From assembly GCF_000003815.2 (NCBI RefSeq), contig NW_023365758.1, forward strand, positions 426,679-490,678: DNA of 64,000 nucleotides. The letters are read 5' to 3'. The notes under the pieces are model-generated. The model had not been told where the DNA came from and did no database searches. It saw only the letters and a list, made by a program, of their open reading frames with translations. Source of the DNA: Branchiostoma floridae (lineage: Eukaryota > Chordata > Leptocardii > Amphioxiformes > Branchiostomatidae). Each line of letters starts with the position of its first letter. Position 1 is the stretch's first letter. A program made the translations under genes and the position numbers. This document shows positions 18,771 through 28,983 of the stretch, in pieces.

Positions 18771-19929
18771 ATTTTGTTTTAACCTATAAAAACATTATCA
18801 CTGATCAAAACAGTTTCAAAACAGTTCTTGGCTTGTCTTCAAAACGTATGGACTACAAGATGTGTGTATGACTTCTCACATACACGGTGCTTTCTTGTTA
18901 TATATTTCTATCACCCTCTGTGCACATAGATGACATGAATAAACAACATATTGCAAGCATCAAAGAAAGTTTTATTTTTCCTTTTGATATGAATTATCAG
19001 ATTGCTCTGATAAAAGTAATTGAACTAGATATAACATATAAGCATTTTGCTAATATGTAACAGCGAAATAGAGTAATAATTCAATCACATTGTGTTATAT
19101 CAATGAGGTTAACCTCCTTGGTTATATTGAGTTTTTTTTCTATAAGTAAACCTACATTTTCAGCTAAAATATCAATATCAATTTTTTCTTACATAGTTTT
19201 ATATAGGAAATCGTGATCAGATTTTGACATGCAATACTTATATTTGCAATAGTAACATTCAATGGAATTAGTTCATAGATATGGTATATACAAGGGGCGT
19301 TCACAATGTTGGGGGCCTATACGGAAAGGGAACAAAACCGTTTTCTTTGTCCAACAAGTCCGATAAACCGGACCTGCAAAAAATCAGTGGACCGGATTTG
19401 GTGGACCACATCACATGCCAGGTGTTAACATTTTGGGGGGCTTTCCGTAAGAAAATAACAAGAGTGAAGTAAAGGAGTGTTGATAGTCATTTTTACCAAG
19501 TTTCTACAGTCAAACTTGGCCTAAGTTAACAGAGGCATTGGTGTTGTTTACACAAAGATCCTCTGCACCCGGACCGTACCTGTACCTGAATTTATTGTAC
19601 CGGTACCCACCCCTAGTGCGTAGTACATCGAAAATAATTATAAATATGGCGGATCCTAATAGGCAGCTTTATAGCCTCTAGTGACGTTACCAAACAAAAG
19701 TTGCATCCAGGTGAATTCGCCCTTCTCACACATGTAGGATATTTTTGCGGTCTGTTTCCTCATTTCTTCAATAGTTCGCTTGCATCATAAGTTGAGGTCT
19801 AACTAATGTTCCAATATTAAAGAAAATAGTCGCACAAATCGCATTCAAGTCTTCAACTGTATGTAGCAAATGCCTGAATAGGTTAGATCTGTCAACCGTC
19901 CTGTCAGACAGAAACTGTCGGCTGTATCC
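18771..19929. other. 3' UTR and flank of the two-exon gene, with part of a hAT-like MITE
   Basis: A minus-strand AATAAA at 18976-18971 is the probable cleavage signal of the gene ending near 20424. The segment 19330-19612 is most of the hAT-like element that is complete at 34100-34346: the right terminus (ACCGGTACCCACCCCTA) is kept and the left terminus is lost. No gene is seen. Confidence 0.55.
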
Positions 19930-20423
19930 CTAAGAAGTGTGTTTGACCAGGTGTTGATTCCAGCATGGAAAGCCACTGCATTTCCAAAAAAGGTGCTAGG
20001 ATGGTAGTTTTTCATTGTAGCAGAATAGTCGCTCCGCTGCCGACTGATGATGATAAGTCACATTTGAAGAGTTTCTTGCCAGTATCTCTCCACATACTAG
20101 TACTTAGTGTGTTGGGATGGGTACAACCTTTGAGCAGTCCTGCATCTGCACTCACAACACATCTAGGGCTTGTCTTCGGTGTGTGTAGTCATGTGTCGGT
20201 CTAAATTGCCTTTTCATAAAGCAGAATAGTCACATTTGTATGTGTCCTCATATGTTTTGATATGACCTGTACGAAGTTTTGTATCCGCACTCTCCACACA
20301 TGTAGGGCTTCTCTCTGGTATGTTTAGCCATGTGTCGGTCTAGAACGTCCTCTAATGCCGTTTAGTATCCGCACTTATTACAATTATAGGGTTCCACGCT
20401 TGTATGGATTCTAATGTGATCAA
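19930..20423 (-). pseudogene. Decayed extra fingers beyond the stop of the two-exon gene
   Basis: Finger remnants run in mixed frames to the family's terminal ending at TAG 19932-19930. Recognisable pieces are an HTTARMSQLIDH-type segment, a finger with SRHTSMW-like sequence, and a terminal finger. The same decayed tail follows the genes at 35077 (34648-35076) and 56813 (56657-56812), so it was damaged before those copies separated. Confidence 0.65.
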
Positions 20424-21301
20424 TTAGTTGAGACATGCGGGCGGTTGTGTACTCTCTACATGTTGGGTTTTGCCATGTGCTGTAGCCATGTGCTGGTCTA
20501 CATTGCCTTTCCATAAAGCAGAATAGTCACACTGGTCACACTTATACAGTTTCTCACCAGTATGCATTAACATATGTTGCGAGAGGCTGGACCATAAAGC
20601 CGCACGGTATCCGCACTCACCACACATGTAGGGTTTTGTGTGCGTTCTCATATGTACTTTTAACGAAGACTTGGCGGCCGTCCTAAATTCGCACTCTCCA
20701 CACACGTACCGTTTGTCTTCGGCGTGTTTAGCCATGTGCTGACCCAGGTTGCTTTTTGATGCTCCAGAATAATCGCACTGGTCACACTTGTAGGGTTTCT
20801 CGCCCGTGTGTCTTCTCATGTGTTCCGTTAGGTGAGACTTCATAGCAGTCCTGTATTCGCACTCTCCACACTTGTACGGTTTTTCGCCTGTGTGTTGAGC
20901 CATGTGATATTTAAAAGTACTTTTTTCTGCAGCAGAATAGTCGCACCTGTCACACTTAAAGGGTTTCTCGCCGGTATGTCTCCGCGTGTGTCTCACGAAT
21001 TTATCCTTTTTGGCTGTCGTGAAGTCACATTCCGTACACTCGAAGTGATGGTCCTCGGTACGTTTCACCTTCACCCTGTCGATCTGCTCTTTTCGATCCT
21101 GTGCGGAAGGATGAGAAGAAGATTCTTCTCGTCCACGTTTTTTTGTGTTTTTGTTGATCGGCCATGGGATATGACGAAAGTCCTCCCCTTCTTTGTCCTG
21201 CTGCCTTTCAGTGTCCAAATTCTGGTTGATGTGTGTCTCGTTCCCAGTTTGCACAGTTGGCTGTTCGTCCATAGCAATATCATCGCTTCTCTCGTCCATT
21301 T
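20424..21301 (-). CDS. Second coding exon of compound ZNF gene 6/7 (type II head, 7 fingers)
   Basis: The exon begins at 21301 after CTGTTGTTTCAG and reads AA-ATGGACGAG. There is no promoter module between it and the exon at 22331-23297, and the two exons match in phase (phase 1). I therefore read it as the continuation of that gene; the joined frame (967 + 878 bases) is open to the stop at 20424, about 614 residues. It carries its own type II head (MDERSDDIAMDEQP, an INKNTKKRGREE basic stretch that could be a nuclear localisation signal, then HPSAQ) and seven fingers. Fingers 5 and 6 are both odd-type, joined by a short HTKP linker, which marks loss of an even finger. The last finger shifts frame (HMATAHGKTQ) and ends PPACLN. 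Alternatively its own ATG (21299) starts a separate protein. Confidence 0.7.
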
Positions 21302-22330
21302 CTGAAACAACAGGGAATCATTCAAAATGAAATATAACAATTGGCCGTAGATAACATACTCTGTGACGTTATTATAGTTTCTATGTCGGTTGCGTTGTCT
21401 TATGTTGTGTGTGACAATGTGTTTATATCGCATACAGAACACATCACCTCGACTTATACCAAAAATGTCTCTCTTGGCTGGACTTCGCGAACGAAGATCA
21501 TCTACGGGTTTGGTCCACGTCGCACGGGCAGACCCCTGTGAGAATTTGCTGTTATGCAATTTACGCCAACATAGATTACGTTCTCCAAATAGTAACAAGT
21601 GTTGATTAATGTCAAAGTGTTGGTAAATTTCTCATTAAGATACTGGTGAAAACCGCTCGATGTTAGCATTTACGGATAAGCTGCGGCAAGTCCGAGAGTG
21701 CGGACATGATAGTGCGTTCCCGTCCGTTGACAATGGTGCACAATGGATGGCGCATAAGCAAATTCTCACAGGGCCTATTAAGTGAGTTTACCCGTGCGTC
21801 GGCCACATGCTCGTTGATGACTAGTCATTAACCAAATACGTACTTAAAAGCTAACGTACCTATGGCTGTCAAACAACGTACCTATGGCTGTAGAACAAAT
21901 CCCTGTGCGCATCAACAGCAAAATCAGGGTCTCAAAACAACGATACCAAATGAAACTATTCAAAATTGTCAGGGATACCTTAAACAGCTGGTCCACGACG
22001 CCAGCAGTTGTCGTTACATCACACATAATACCACGAACATCTGTTCAAGTACGTTTAGGGTTTCCTCTATCGCGACAGCTCTTATGTACATTAGACAACA
22101 CATAACTCACCCTATCTGTTTGGAGACAAGCTGATTACGAAACGCCGAAACCACATTGCCTGGTCCACAATACCTAAAATATAGGGGTGATTTCTGAAAT
22201 TATGACATCGATTATGACAACAGCTACCGCGAAAAAAAGAACATGCATCATCGCGCAACTGAGTACAGACGACATGCCAAACCACACACTAGTAGTAAAA
22301 CATTCGATGCAAAGAAAGACGGTTTCTCAC
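21302..22330 (-). other. Predicted phase-1 intron between the coding exons of gene 6/7
   Basis: The donor GTGAG starts at 22330 inside a TGEKP linker codon series (CATACAG|GTGAGAAACC), and the acceptor is TTTCAG at 21302. Zinc-finger similarity stops right at this donor. If unspliced, the frame reads SFFASNVLLLVCG and soon stops. No module, finger or transposon was recognised inside. It contains sequence shared with the equivalent introns at 35955-36694, 47131-47861 and 49197-49645. Confidence 0.65.
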
Positions 22331-23297
22331 CTGTATGTTTTCTCATATGTACGGTTAGGTAAGATCTGTTAGCCGTCTTGAATCCGCACTCTACACACAC
22401 GTAGGGTTTTTCTCCGGTGTGTCTAGCCTTGTGTCGGTCTAAAGCGGTTTTATGTGCAGCAGAATAGTCGCATCGGTCACACTTGTAGGGTTTTTCTCCG
22501 GTGTGTTTAGCTTTGTGTCGGTCTAAATTGCTTTTCTGTGCAGCAGAATAGTCGCACTGGTCACACTTATAAGGTTTCATACCTGTATGTCTTCTCATAT
22601 GTACCTTTAAGGAAGACTTGGCAGTCGTCCTGAATCCGCACTCACCACACATGTACCGTTTGTCTTCGGCGTGTTTAGCCATGTGTTGATCCAGGTTGCT
22701 TTTTGATGCACCAGAATAATCGCACTGGTCACACTTGTAGGGTTTCTCGCCAGTGTGTCTCCGCATATGCTCGGTTAGGTGAGACTTTTGTGCGGTAGAA
22801 TAGTCGCAATAATCACATTTATAAGGCTTCACACCTGTATGTGATCTTATATGCTCGGCTAGGCGGGACCTGTTATTAGTGGAGTATCCGCACTGTCCAC
22901 ACATAAATGGTTTGTTTCCGGCGTGATTGGCAAGATGAATGTCTAGAGAATGTTTATGTGCAGCAGAATAGTCGCACTGGTCACATTTATAGGGTTTCTC
23001 TCCAGTATGCCTCCGAGTGTGTATGGATAGCTTAGTACTTGTGGTTGCCCTATAGTCACATTCCGTACACGCAAAAGGTTTATCCGCAGTACCTTTCATC
23101 GCAAGCCCGTCCGTGTGCTCTGTTACACGCTGTGCTGGAGGATGGTCGGATTCTTCTTCGCACTTTACCTCGCAAGGAATGCCCCCTTCCTTGCTCTGCT
23201 GTCTTCTCGTGTCTAATTTCTCGCTGCTGCCTGTTTCGTTTCGAAAGGGTAAAGCTGGGTGATCATCCACAGCAACCTCGCTGCTTCTCTGGTCCAT
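22331..23297 (-). CDS. First coding exon of compound ZNF gene 6/7 (9 fingers)
   Basis: The start is ATG 23297, two bases after the acceptor CCTTAG. The head is the gene 3 type (MDQRSSEVAVDDHP, HPPAQ). Of nine fingers, numbers 1-3 copy those of gene 3 and numbers 5-6 copy the SGASKSNL...HAEDKR block of the type II genes. Finger 4 is a chimera: it starts as an even type (CDYCDYSTAQKS) and ends as an odd one (HLTEHMRRH), the mark of unequal crossing over or gene conversion within a finger. Fingers 7 and 8 are both even-type. The exon ends at 22331 in CATACAG|GTGAG. Measured from the acceptor (23299) the exon is 969 bases, a multiple of three. Confidence 0.8.
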
Positions 23298-23454
23298 TTC
23301 TAAGGAAAAACAATTCAAAATTGAACGATAAAAGAACATATCCGCACTACTATTATCTATGCTGACCGTGGTGTCCTGAAGCAATTGTACAAATAAAATA
23401 CAACACGCCTATTCGGATCCTAGATCACACATAGATATACAAAAAGATGCACAA

Positions 23455-23512
23455 ACACACAAATGCACACACACACTCAGACGCGCACACACACACACAT
23501 ACACGCGAAGAA
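23455..23512. repeat. CA microsatellite in intron 1 of gene 6/7
   Basis: Interrupted (CA)n containing CGCG variants; counterpart at 37800-37910. Confidence 0.85.
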
Positions 23513-24017
23513 ATGCGTGACTAATAATTCAGCAAGACCCCCTCCCCCAATATACAAATCTTTCAGAATTTTTTCAATCCAAAGAGTTATCAAAACGTGG
23601 CCTTGTTTCGTTTCATTTGATGTATTTAAATAAATCTCGCCACTGGGGTGCTTTTCAATGTGCTCTGCGTTACAAAACACAAAACAAAGGCCCAGATCAA
23701 AGTATCAACTAAGTACATCGATGATTAAATCATTATAATACAACAAAACAATAAAATATAAGCAACAAATGAAGTCAATAAAGTAGATATTGGACTTAGA
23801 ATATCAAAGACTATAAAAAAAAATAAAATAAACAGAAGTGGCCAAACATTCCTGGTTATACAGGCGCTTAAAGGTACACTATGCAATATTTTGGCCCCAA
23901 AATAGAAAATATCCTCGAGACCAAAAGATTGACGCGAATGATCTATACAACAACGTTTTAGAATATTTGCTTTATAATTTCATATTCCTGGTGTTTGTGA
24001 ACTTTATAAAAATAAGC

Positions 24018-24044
24018 GACACACACACACGCACACACACAAGT

Positions 24045-24082
<38 letters not shown>
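24018..24082. repeat. Second CA microsatellite in intron 1 of gene 6/7
   Basis: A purer (CA)n tract. No equivalent was seen in unit 3 (about 38460-38490), so it was lost there or arose here. Confidence 0.85.
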
Positions 24083-24083
<1 letters not shown>

Positions 24084-24523
24084 GACACCTTGACAATACC
24101 TTGACAAGGGACAGTGGTGCGTACCTAAAACCCGGAACTGGAATTGGACTTGTAAAAACGTATAGGTCCAAGTCCAAAAAAACCTAAATGTCGGGAACCA
24201 AGTTCGGACTTGCAAAAAGCTATCTCTCAATTATATCCCTTTTTTTGTTCGGAACCATCTAAAACCTTCCATAGATAGTAAATTTGCACTGGAAAAAGAC
24301 AAGAAACATTTCGTGTTTATTACTGACCTTTTGTGTATTTTAAATGTACAGACCTGAACCTAAACTGCTGGACCTGACTGAATCCGGACACGAACCTGCA
24401 CCACCAACAAGGGATATATCAGAAACAGTACTACTGTTATTCCATCGTGATGTCTACAGCTTAAGTTTGCTTTAGTTTAGTGGCTTAGAATAATGATGCC
24501 TTTACGTCGTAATTGCTACCAAT

Positions 24524-24780
24524 GCCCCCCTCCCCCTTAATAATCGATTACTGTTTTCCCATGAAAGAAGCCGCTGTTTAAGTAGTACTTCAGAATGAAT
24601 TAGCAGACCTGGGGTAGAGCGGTTGTTAACACAGTTCTTACCTTCCGATGATGTTGCTTGACTGCTGAGGCGTTGAATTCTCGTCAAAATTGCGTCAAAC
24701 TGGAAAGGAATGTGGTCGTCCTACAAATCAAGATGGCGGACACGCTGATCGCTGAAGGTGAAAGTTGACATACCTGATTA
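24524..24780 (-). promoter_or_regulatory. ZNF promoter module 6, exon 1 of gene 6/7
   Basis: Minus-strand order: CAGGTA (complement of 24771-24776), a weakened half site (plus AAGGTGAAAG, 24755-24764), AAGATGGCGG (24730-24739), exon 1 end at 24642 (GGAAG|GTAAGAA), and the C-run (24524-24536) with TAATCGATTAC. The intron from here to 23299 is about 1.3 kb. Confidence 0.75.
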
Positions 24781-24860
24781 CCCACTACAAAGTGCCAGTT
24801 TATCGAATGGGGTCATGTGACTCATGTCTATTCTCAAAGCAGATGTTGGGTCGCGGAGAT

Positions 24861-24930
24861 AGTAGTGGTCGGGATTTTTTCACCGAGCTGGTAATTTTTT
24901 GCCAAGTCAGTAAAAATCCCGACCACTACT
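24861..24930. mobile_element. Foldback MITE remnant (GTAGTGGTCGGGATTTT)
   Basis: Arms 24861-24880 and 24912-24930 are inverted copies around a loop that includes CACCGAGCTGG. The element is longer and more complete at 38867-38993. It is the unit 2 copy. Confidence 0.65.
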
Positions 24931-25107
24931 GTCAACGGAAAATAGACTAGACCGGGGCCGTATGACAGAAAAGTATGCACTAGTATCGCAAATATCTCCC
25001 GAGAAATACACGGTATGACCTAAAGTATAGTCGTAGCGATATCGATGACCCATTTCATGTTGAATGCCTTGTTCGAAAAGTGAACGTTCGTTTTAGTGTA
25101 CTAACAG
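24931..25107. other. Spacer shared by the three cassette units
   Basis: Matches 11500-11660 and 38990-39180. No gene is seen. Confidence 0.5.
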
Positions 25108-25322
25108 TCAAGTGCCTTCGGAACCTACATTTAACATCCTATCCAAGGGACGGCCCTAACCGAAGCTCACAGACGGCCCTAACAAAAACTCATTTTCACC
25201 TGAGTATGGTGAGGAAAGTGTCTTTCCCAAGGGCACAAGATCGGCGGCACATCAACGGATTTGAACCCCAAACCTCTGGGTTATGAATCGAACACCCTGC
25301 CTATTGCGCCACAAGACCCAAC
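25108..25322 (-). mobile_element. SINE (tRNA-headed family), unit 2 copy
   Basis: It has the box B region (plus GGATTTGAACCCCAAACCTC), CCCAAGGGCACAAGATCGGC and, at the 3' side, CTATCCAAGGGACGGCCC. Almost identical to 39190-39395. Confidence 0.75.
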
Positions 25323-26024
25323 TAATCTAAATCTAGCAAGTTAAGCTAGCATTTGCAGTTACTACCTGTAATATAAGCATCAATTCGTTATTACAGCAGT
25401 TATACATCTTTTAATACTGAATACATGTGCTTCCGTAAGGTAGATAGTATATACTAGATACGACATCTATGTTAATAACAACAACTGTCAATAAATACGG
25501 TCAGAAGGTTTGAGGCCTAAACTCAAAGGAAGCGGTCTAACGCACATTTCAGAGTATAACCGCGATGGCCAAAACAATTGATGCATATTAATAATATAAT
25601 GTTTTATTTGCAAAATCATGCCCGAGGGCTAATTGCATATACAGTCTCAAGGAATAAGAGAAGTAGTAGTAGTAGAGTGATACATAAAACTAGTGACTAA
25701 TCAACTACATTTTGTATATAATACTATGAATACTATTGTCGGGTTTGACTTCTTCTTTGAAGACAGTGGTTAATAAACTGTCCCACGTTCTGTATGATGA
25801 TGAGATTTTGTGCTTTTAATTAATAGACGCTCTATATATAACTTCCATCCCACACTCCTCACACACGTAGCTTTTTCAACGGTTATTTTGACCATGTGTA
25901 GGTCTAAATTTCGATGAAGCAGAGATAACATTCATCACATTTGTGTTATCAGTCTTCACCTGTCCCTTTTTTATGTGTACTGACGGATAGTTTAGAAATG
26001 AATCCGCGACTCTCAATTGTATCC
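25323..26024. other. 3' UTR and flank of gene 8
   Basis: Nearly identical to 39396-40098. A minus-strand AATAAA is at 25608-25603. The segment 25850-25970 holds decayed finger fragments on the minus strand (for example the complement of CACACTCCTCACACACGTAG), meaning the ancestral gene was longer. A (GTA)n tract occurs at about 25660-25675. Confidence 0.55.
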
Positions 26025-26915
26025 CTATGAAGTGTGTTTGACTAAGCAGTGTTTCTTTAGATACCTTTTGTCCGTAGCAGAATAGTCACACTGGTCACAT
26101 TTATAGGGTTTCTCACCTGTATGTTTCATCATATGTTGGGATAGGTGAAACCTGCGAGCAGTCCTGTATCCACACTCTCCACACATGAAGGGTTTTTCTC
26201 CGGTGTGTGTAGCCATGTGTCGGTCCAAATAGCTTTTCTTTGCAGCAGAATAGTCGCACTGGTCACATTCATAAGGTTTTACGCCTGTATGTGTTCTCAT
26301 ATGTACGGCTAAGGAAGACCTATCAGCCGTCCTGTATCCGCACTCTCCACACATGAAGGGTTTTTCGCCGGTGTGTTTAGCCATGTGTCGATCCAAATCA
26401 GATTTCCGTGCTGAAGAATAGTCACAATGGTCACACTTGTAGGGTTTCTCGCCTGTATGTCTTCTCATATGTTCGGTTAGGTGAGACCTGACAGCAGTCC
26501 TGTATCCGCACTCTCCACACATGTAGGGTTTCTCTCCGGAGTGTCTAGCCATGTGACTGTCTAAATTGCATTTCTGTGTCGCAGAATAGTCACACTGGTC
26601 ACATTTAAAGGGTTTCTCTCCAGTATGTGTTCTTGTATGCTTTAATAGATCAGCCTTTGAGGCTGTTCTATAGTCACATTCAGTACAACCAAAGCGTTTA
26701 TCCACAGTACGTTTCACCGCAAGCCTGTCCGTCTGGTCTGTTCGACTCTGTGAGGGAGGATTGTCAGATTCTACTCCGCCATTTGCTCCGCGTGGAATGT
26801 CCCCTTCCTCGTCCTGCTGCCTTCCCGTGTCTGATGTCTCGATGCTGTTTGTCTCGTCCCCAGGGTGTACAGCTAGCAGATCGTCCACAGCAGTCCGACT
26901 GCTTCCTCCATCCAT
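26025..26915 (-). CDS. C2H2 zinc-finger protein 8 (296 aa, 8 fingers), intact
   Basis: The start is ATG 26915, two bases after acceptor GTTTTCAG (AG|AA-ATG). The acidic head (about residues 1-72) has an altered HPPAQ motif (NPPSQ). Eight alternating fingers follow, all with full ligands; the last has four residues between its His (HCLVKH) and then the family ending KHTS. The recognition-helix residues differ from finger to finger, while the framework is almost constant, as expected for a family that diverges in DNA target. Its exon 1 is at module 7 (30.46 kb), so the first intron is about 3.5 kb and contains two LINE fragments. Close copy: 40099-40986. Confidence 0.88.
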   Translation of the reverse strand: MDGGSSRTAVDDLLAVHPGDETNSIETSDTGRQQDEEGDIPRGANGGVESDNPPSQSRTDQTDRLAVKRTVDKRFGCTECDYRTASKADLLKHTRTHTGEKPFKCDQCDYSATQKCNLDSHMARHSGEKPYMCGECGYRTAVRSHLTEHMRRHTGEKPYKCDHCDYSSARKSDLDRHMAKHTGEKPFMCGECGYRTADRSSLAVHMRTHTGVKPYECDQCDYSAAKKSYLDRHMATHTGEKPFMCGECGYRTARRFHLSQHMMKHTGEKPYKCDQCDYSATDKRYLKKHCLVKHTS

Positions 26916-27032
26916 TTCTGAAAACAACAATTAATAATCCATAATTAAAATAAACATCGCTATGCTATGCTATCTAAACCCACCTTCTTGCCCTGGAACA
27001 GTGATACATATAATATATCCCTTATCAATCGA

Positions 27033-27088
27033 TCACACACACACACATACACACAAACACACACGTGCACACACACACGCACACACTC
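27033..27088. repeat. CA microsatellite in intron 1 of gene 8
   Basis: Interrupted (CA)n; counterpart at 41105-41162. Confidence 0.85.
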
Positions 27089-27203
27089 AAACAAATGCGA
27101 GTAAACCTATTGCATTGTTTTTATTGTATAAGTTGATTGTAAATCTTGGCGCCATTCAGTTTTTATCTTCAAGGCCGACTTGCTACACGTTTTATCAATC
27201 GTA

Positions 27204-28856
27204 CTTCTCAAAGCTGCAGCCCCTATTATAACTATACCGTTGACCTATGTCTACAACCTCTCTCTCAGTACTGGAACTATACCAACTGAATGGAAGACAG
27301 CCAGGGTGACCCCCATTCACAAAGGTGGTGATCAGGCTGACCCTAACAACTTTAGACCAATCTCTGTACTACCGATTCTGATGAAAATATTTGAGAGGGA
27401 AGTTCATAAAAAATTCCTAGCATATCTCCATATCCATAATATTGACAACGGTAATCTTGTAGGTACAGTATTTCTTGACCTGAAAAAGGCATTCGATTCT
27501 GTTGACCACAATCTCCTTTTGACGAAACTAACATGGATAGGTCTACGTGGTATTGAACTGGCTTGGTTTCAAAGTTACCTTTCAAATAGACATCAAAGAG
27601 TCTCATTAAGTGGTCACACATCCGATAGTGTAGCTATTGATATTGGTGTGCCCCAAGGGTCCATCTTGGGACCCCTTCTCTTCAATATTTTTATTAACGA
27701 CTTACCAGAATCAATCACCAACTGTAAAGTTTCCCTCTATGCGGACGACACAGCAATCTTCTGTGCTAGTAACAACCCAAACCATGTTGAATCCATGTTA
27801 AACGCTGAGCTTTCTCAACTATCTACTTGGTTTCACAATAATCGGTTAACACTCAATATTAGTAAGACCAAGTGGATGTTGATGGGATCTTCCAAAAGAA
27901 TAAACAATTGTCATGACTTAGAAATCAAAATTGATGATATTTGTCTGGAGAGAGTAACATCATACAAATATTTGGGTGTAATCCTTGATTCATGTCTTAC
28001 CTATAGTAACCATGTAGATATTATGCATAGTAAAGCATCTCAGCGCATCGGTTTGCTTAGACGCCTACGACCTTATCTTGGTACAAATGTTGCTAACATG
28101 CTGTATAAGGCCATCGTTTTACCAATATTAGAATACTGCGATGTGATCTGGGAAAACAGCAGCTCTACACTCAAACAACGCCTACAGATTCTTCAGAACA
28201 GGGCCGCCAGGATCATACTGAGGCGGGATCCCAGAGCTAACATCGAAGAGCTGCATCACACACTGCAGTGGAGATATCTACAGGACCGGAGAACTCAACA
28301 CTTGTGCATCATGGTGTGCAAATGTCTGCATGGACTAGCACCTAGCTATCTAATCAATACTTTTAACTATAACAATCAAATACACAGTTATAACACCAGA
28401 CAGGCTCAACAGTTACACAGACCAAAGTACACATCTCGTACAGGCCAACGAACGTTTGCATCCAGAGTGGTTTCTATCTACAATTCCCTTAATCCAACAA
28501 CAACTTCACAAACCACTCTGAATTCATTCAAGCGAGCTTTACAATCTGACCTCTGACCCCTCCGATCAACGACCTCGAATCTGGTTTGAAAATTAGCTTG
28601 ATTTCGTTTATTTATGTACTGTTATGTTCTATTCATATGATTATTGTTGTGAGGAGTTTTGTAATTAATGACTTTGAGTTGTTATTATTTGGGCTAATCG
28701 CATTTAAGTTATTATCCATATTTTGATTTAGTCACGTTTTATGTTATACGATTATTGTTATCTTTATGTTTATGTCCATTATGTTCATTTGGGCTCCCTT
28801 GGAAATCAGTTTTATCAAAACTGTAGGGACTACCCTGAAAGATTAATAAAAAAAAA
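27204..28856 (+). pseudogene. CR1-like LINE fragment with reverse transcriptase (5' truncated, internal deletion)
   Basis: An open frame to 28556 covers reverse transcriptase motifs in order: FRPISVLP; FLDLKKAFDSVDH (first catalytic Asp region); GVPQGSILGPLLFNIFINDLP; and YADD (catalytic). A C-terminal part follows with the pattern common to CR1/L2-like LINEs. The endonuclease and the start of the reverse transcriptase are missing. About 30 residues are also missing in frame between the NFRPISVLP block and FLDLKKAFD. The 3' end runs to an A-rich tail near 28850. It lies antisense in the first intron of gene 8. The matching place in unit 3 (about 41657) is empty. Confidence 0.85.
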
Positions 28857-28972
28857 TTGTTATTCTGTATGTACATCCAATCACTTAAGTATGTTAGAAT
28901 TTAGATTATTTACCTGTTTTCAATCACTTTATTAATTTGATTTTTTTCACTTGCATTTAGCCCCATATGGGC

Positions 28973-28983
28973 ATGAATTTACA
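28973..28983. other. Left target-site duplication of the second LINE fragment
   Basis: ATGAATTTACA occurs here and again at 30117-30127, and once only at the empty site 41782-41792 in unit 3. Confidence 0.85.

Noticed and set aside
20832-21305. A 157-residue plus-strand frame found again at 35485, 46673, 48727, 50010 and 51285
   Set aside because: It lies exactly antisense to the conserved head and first fingers, and its recurrence follows from conservation of the sense strand. The codon pattern is that of the opposite strand.
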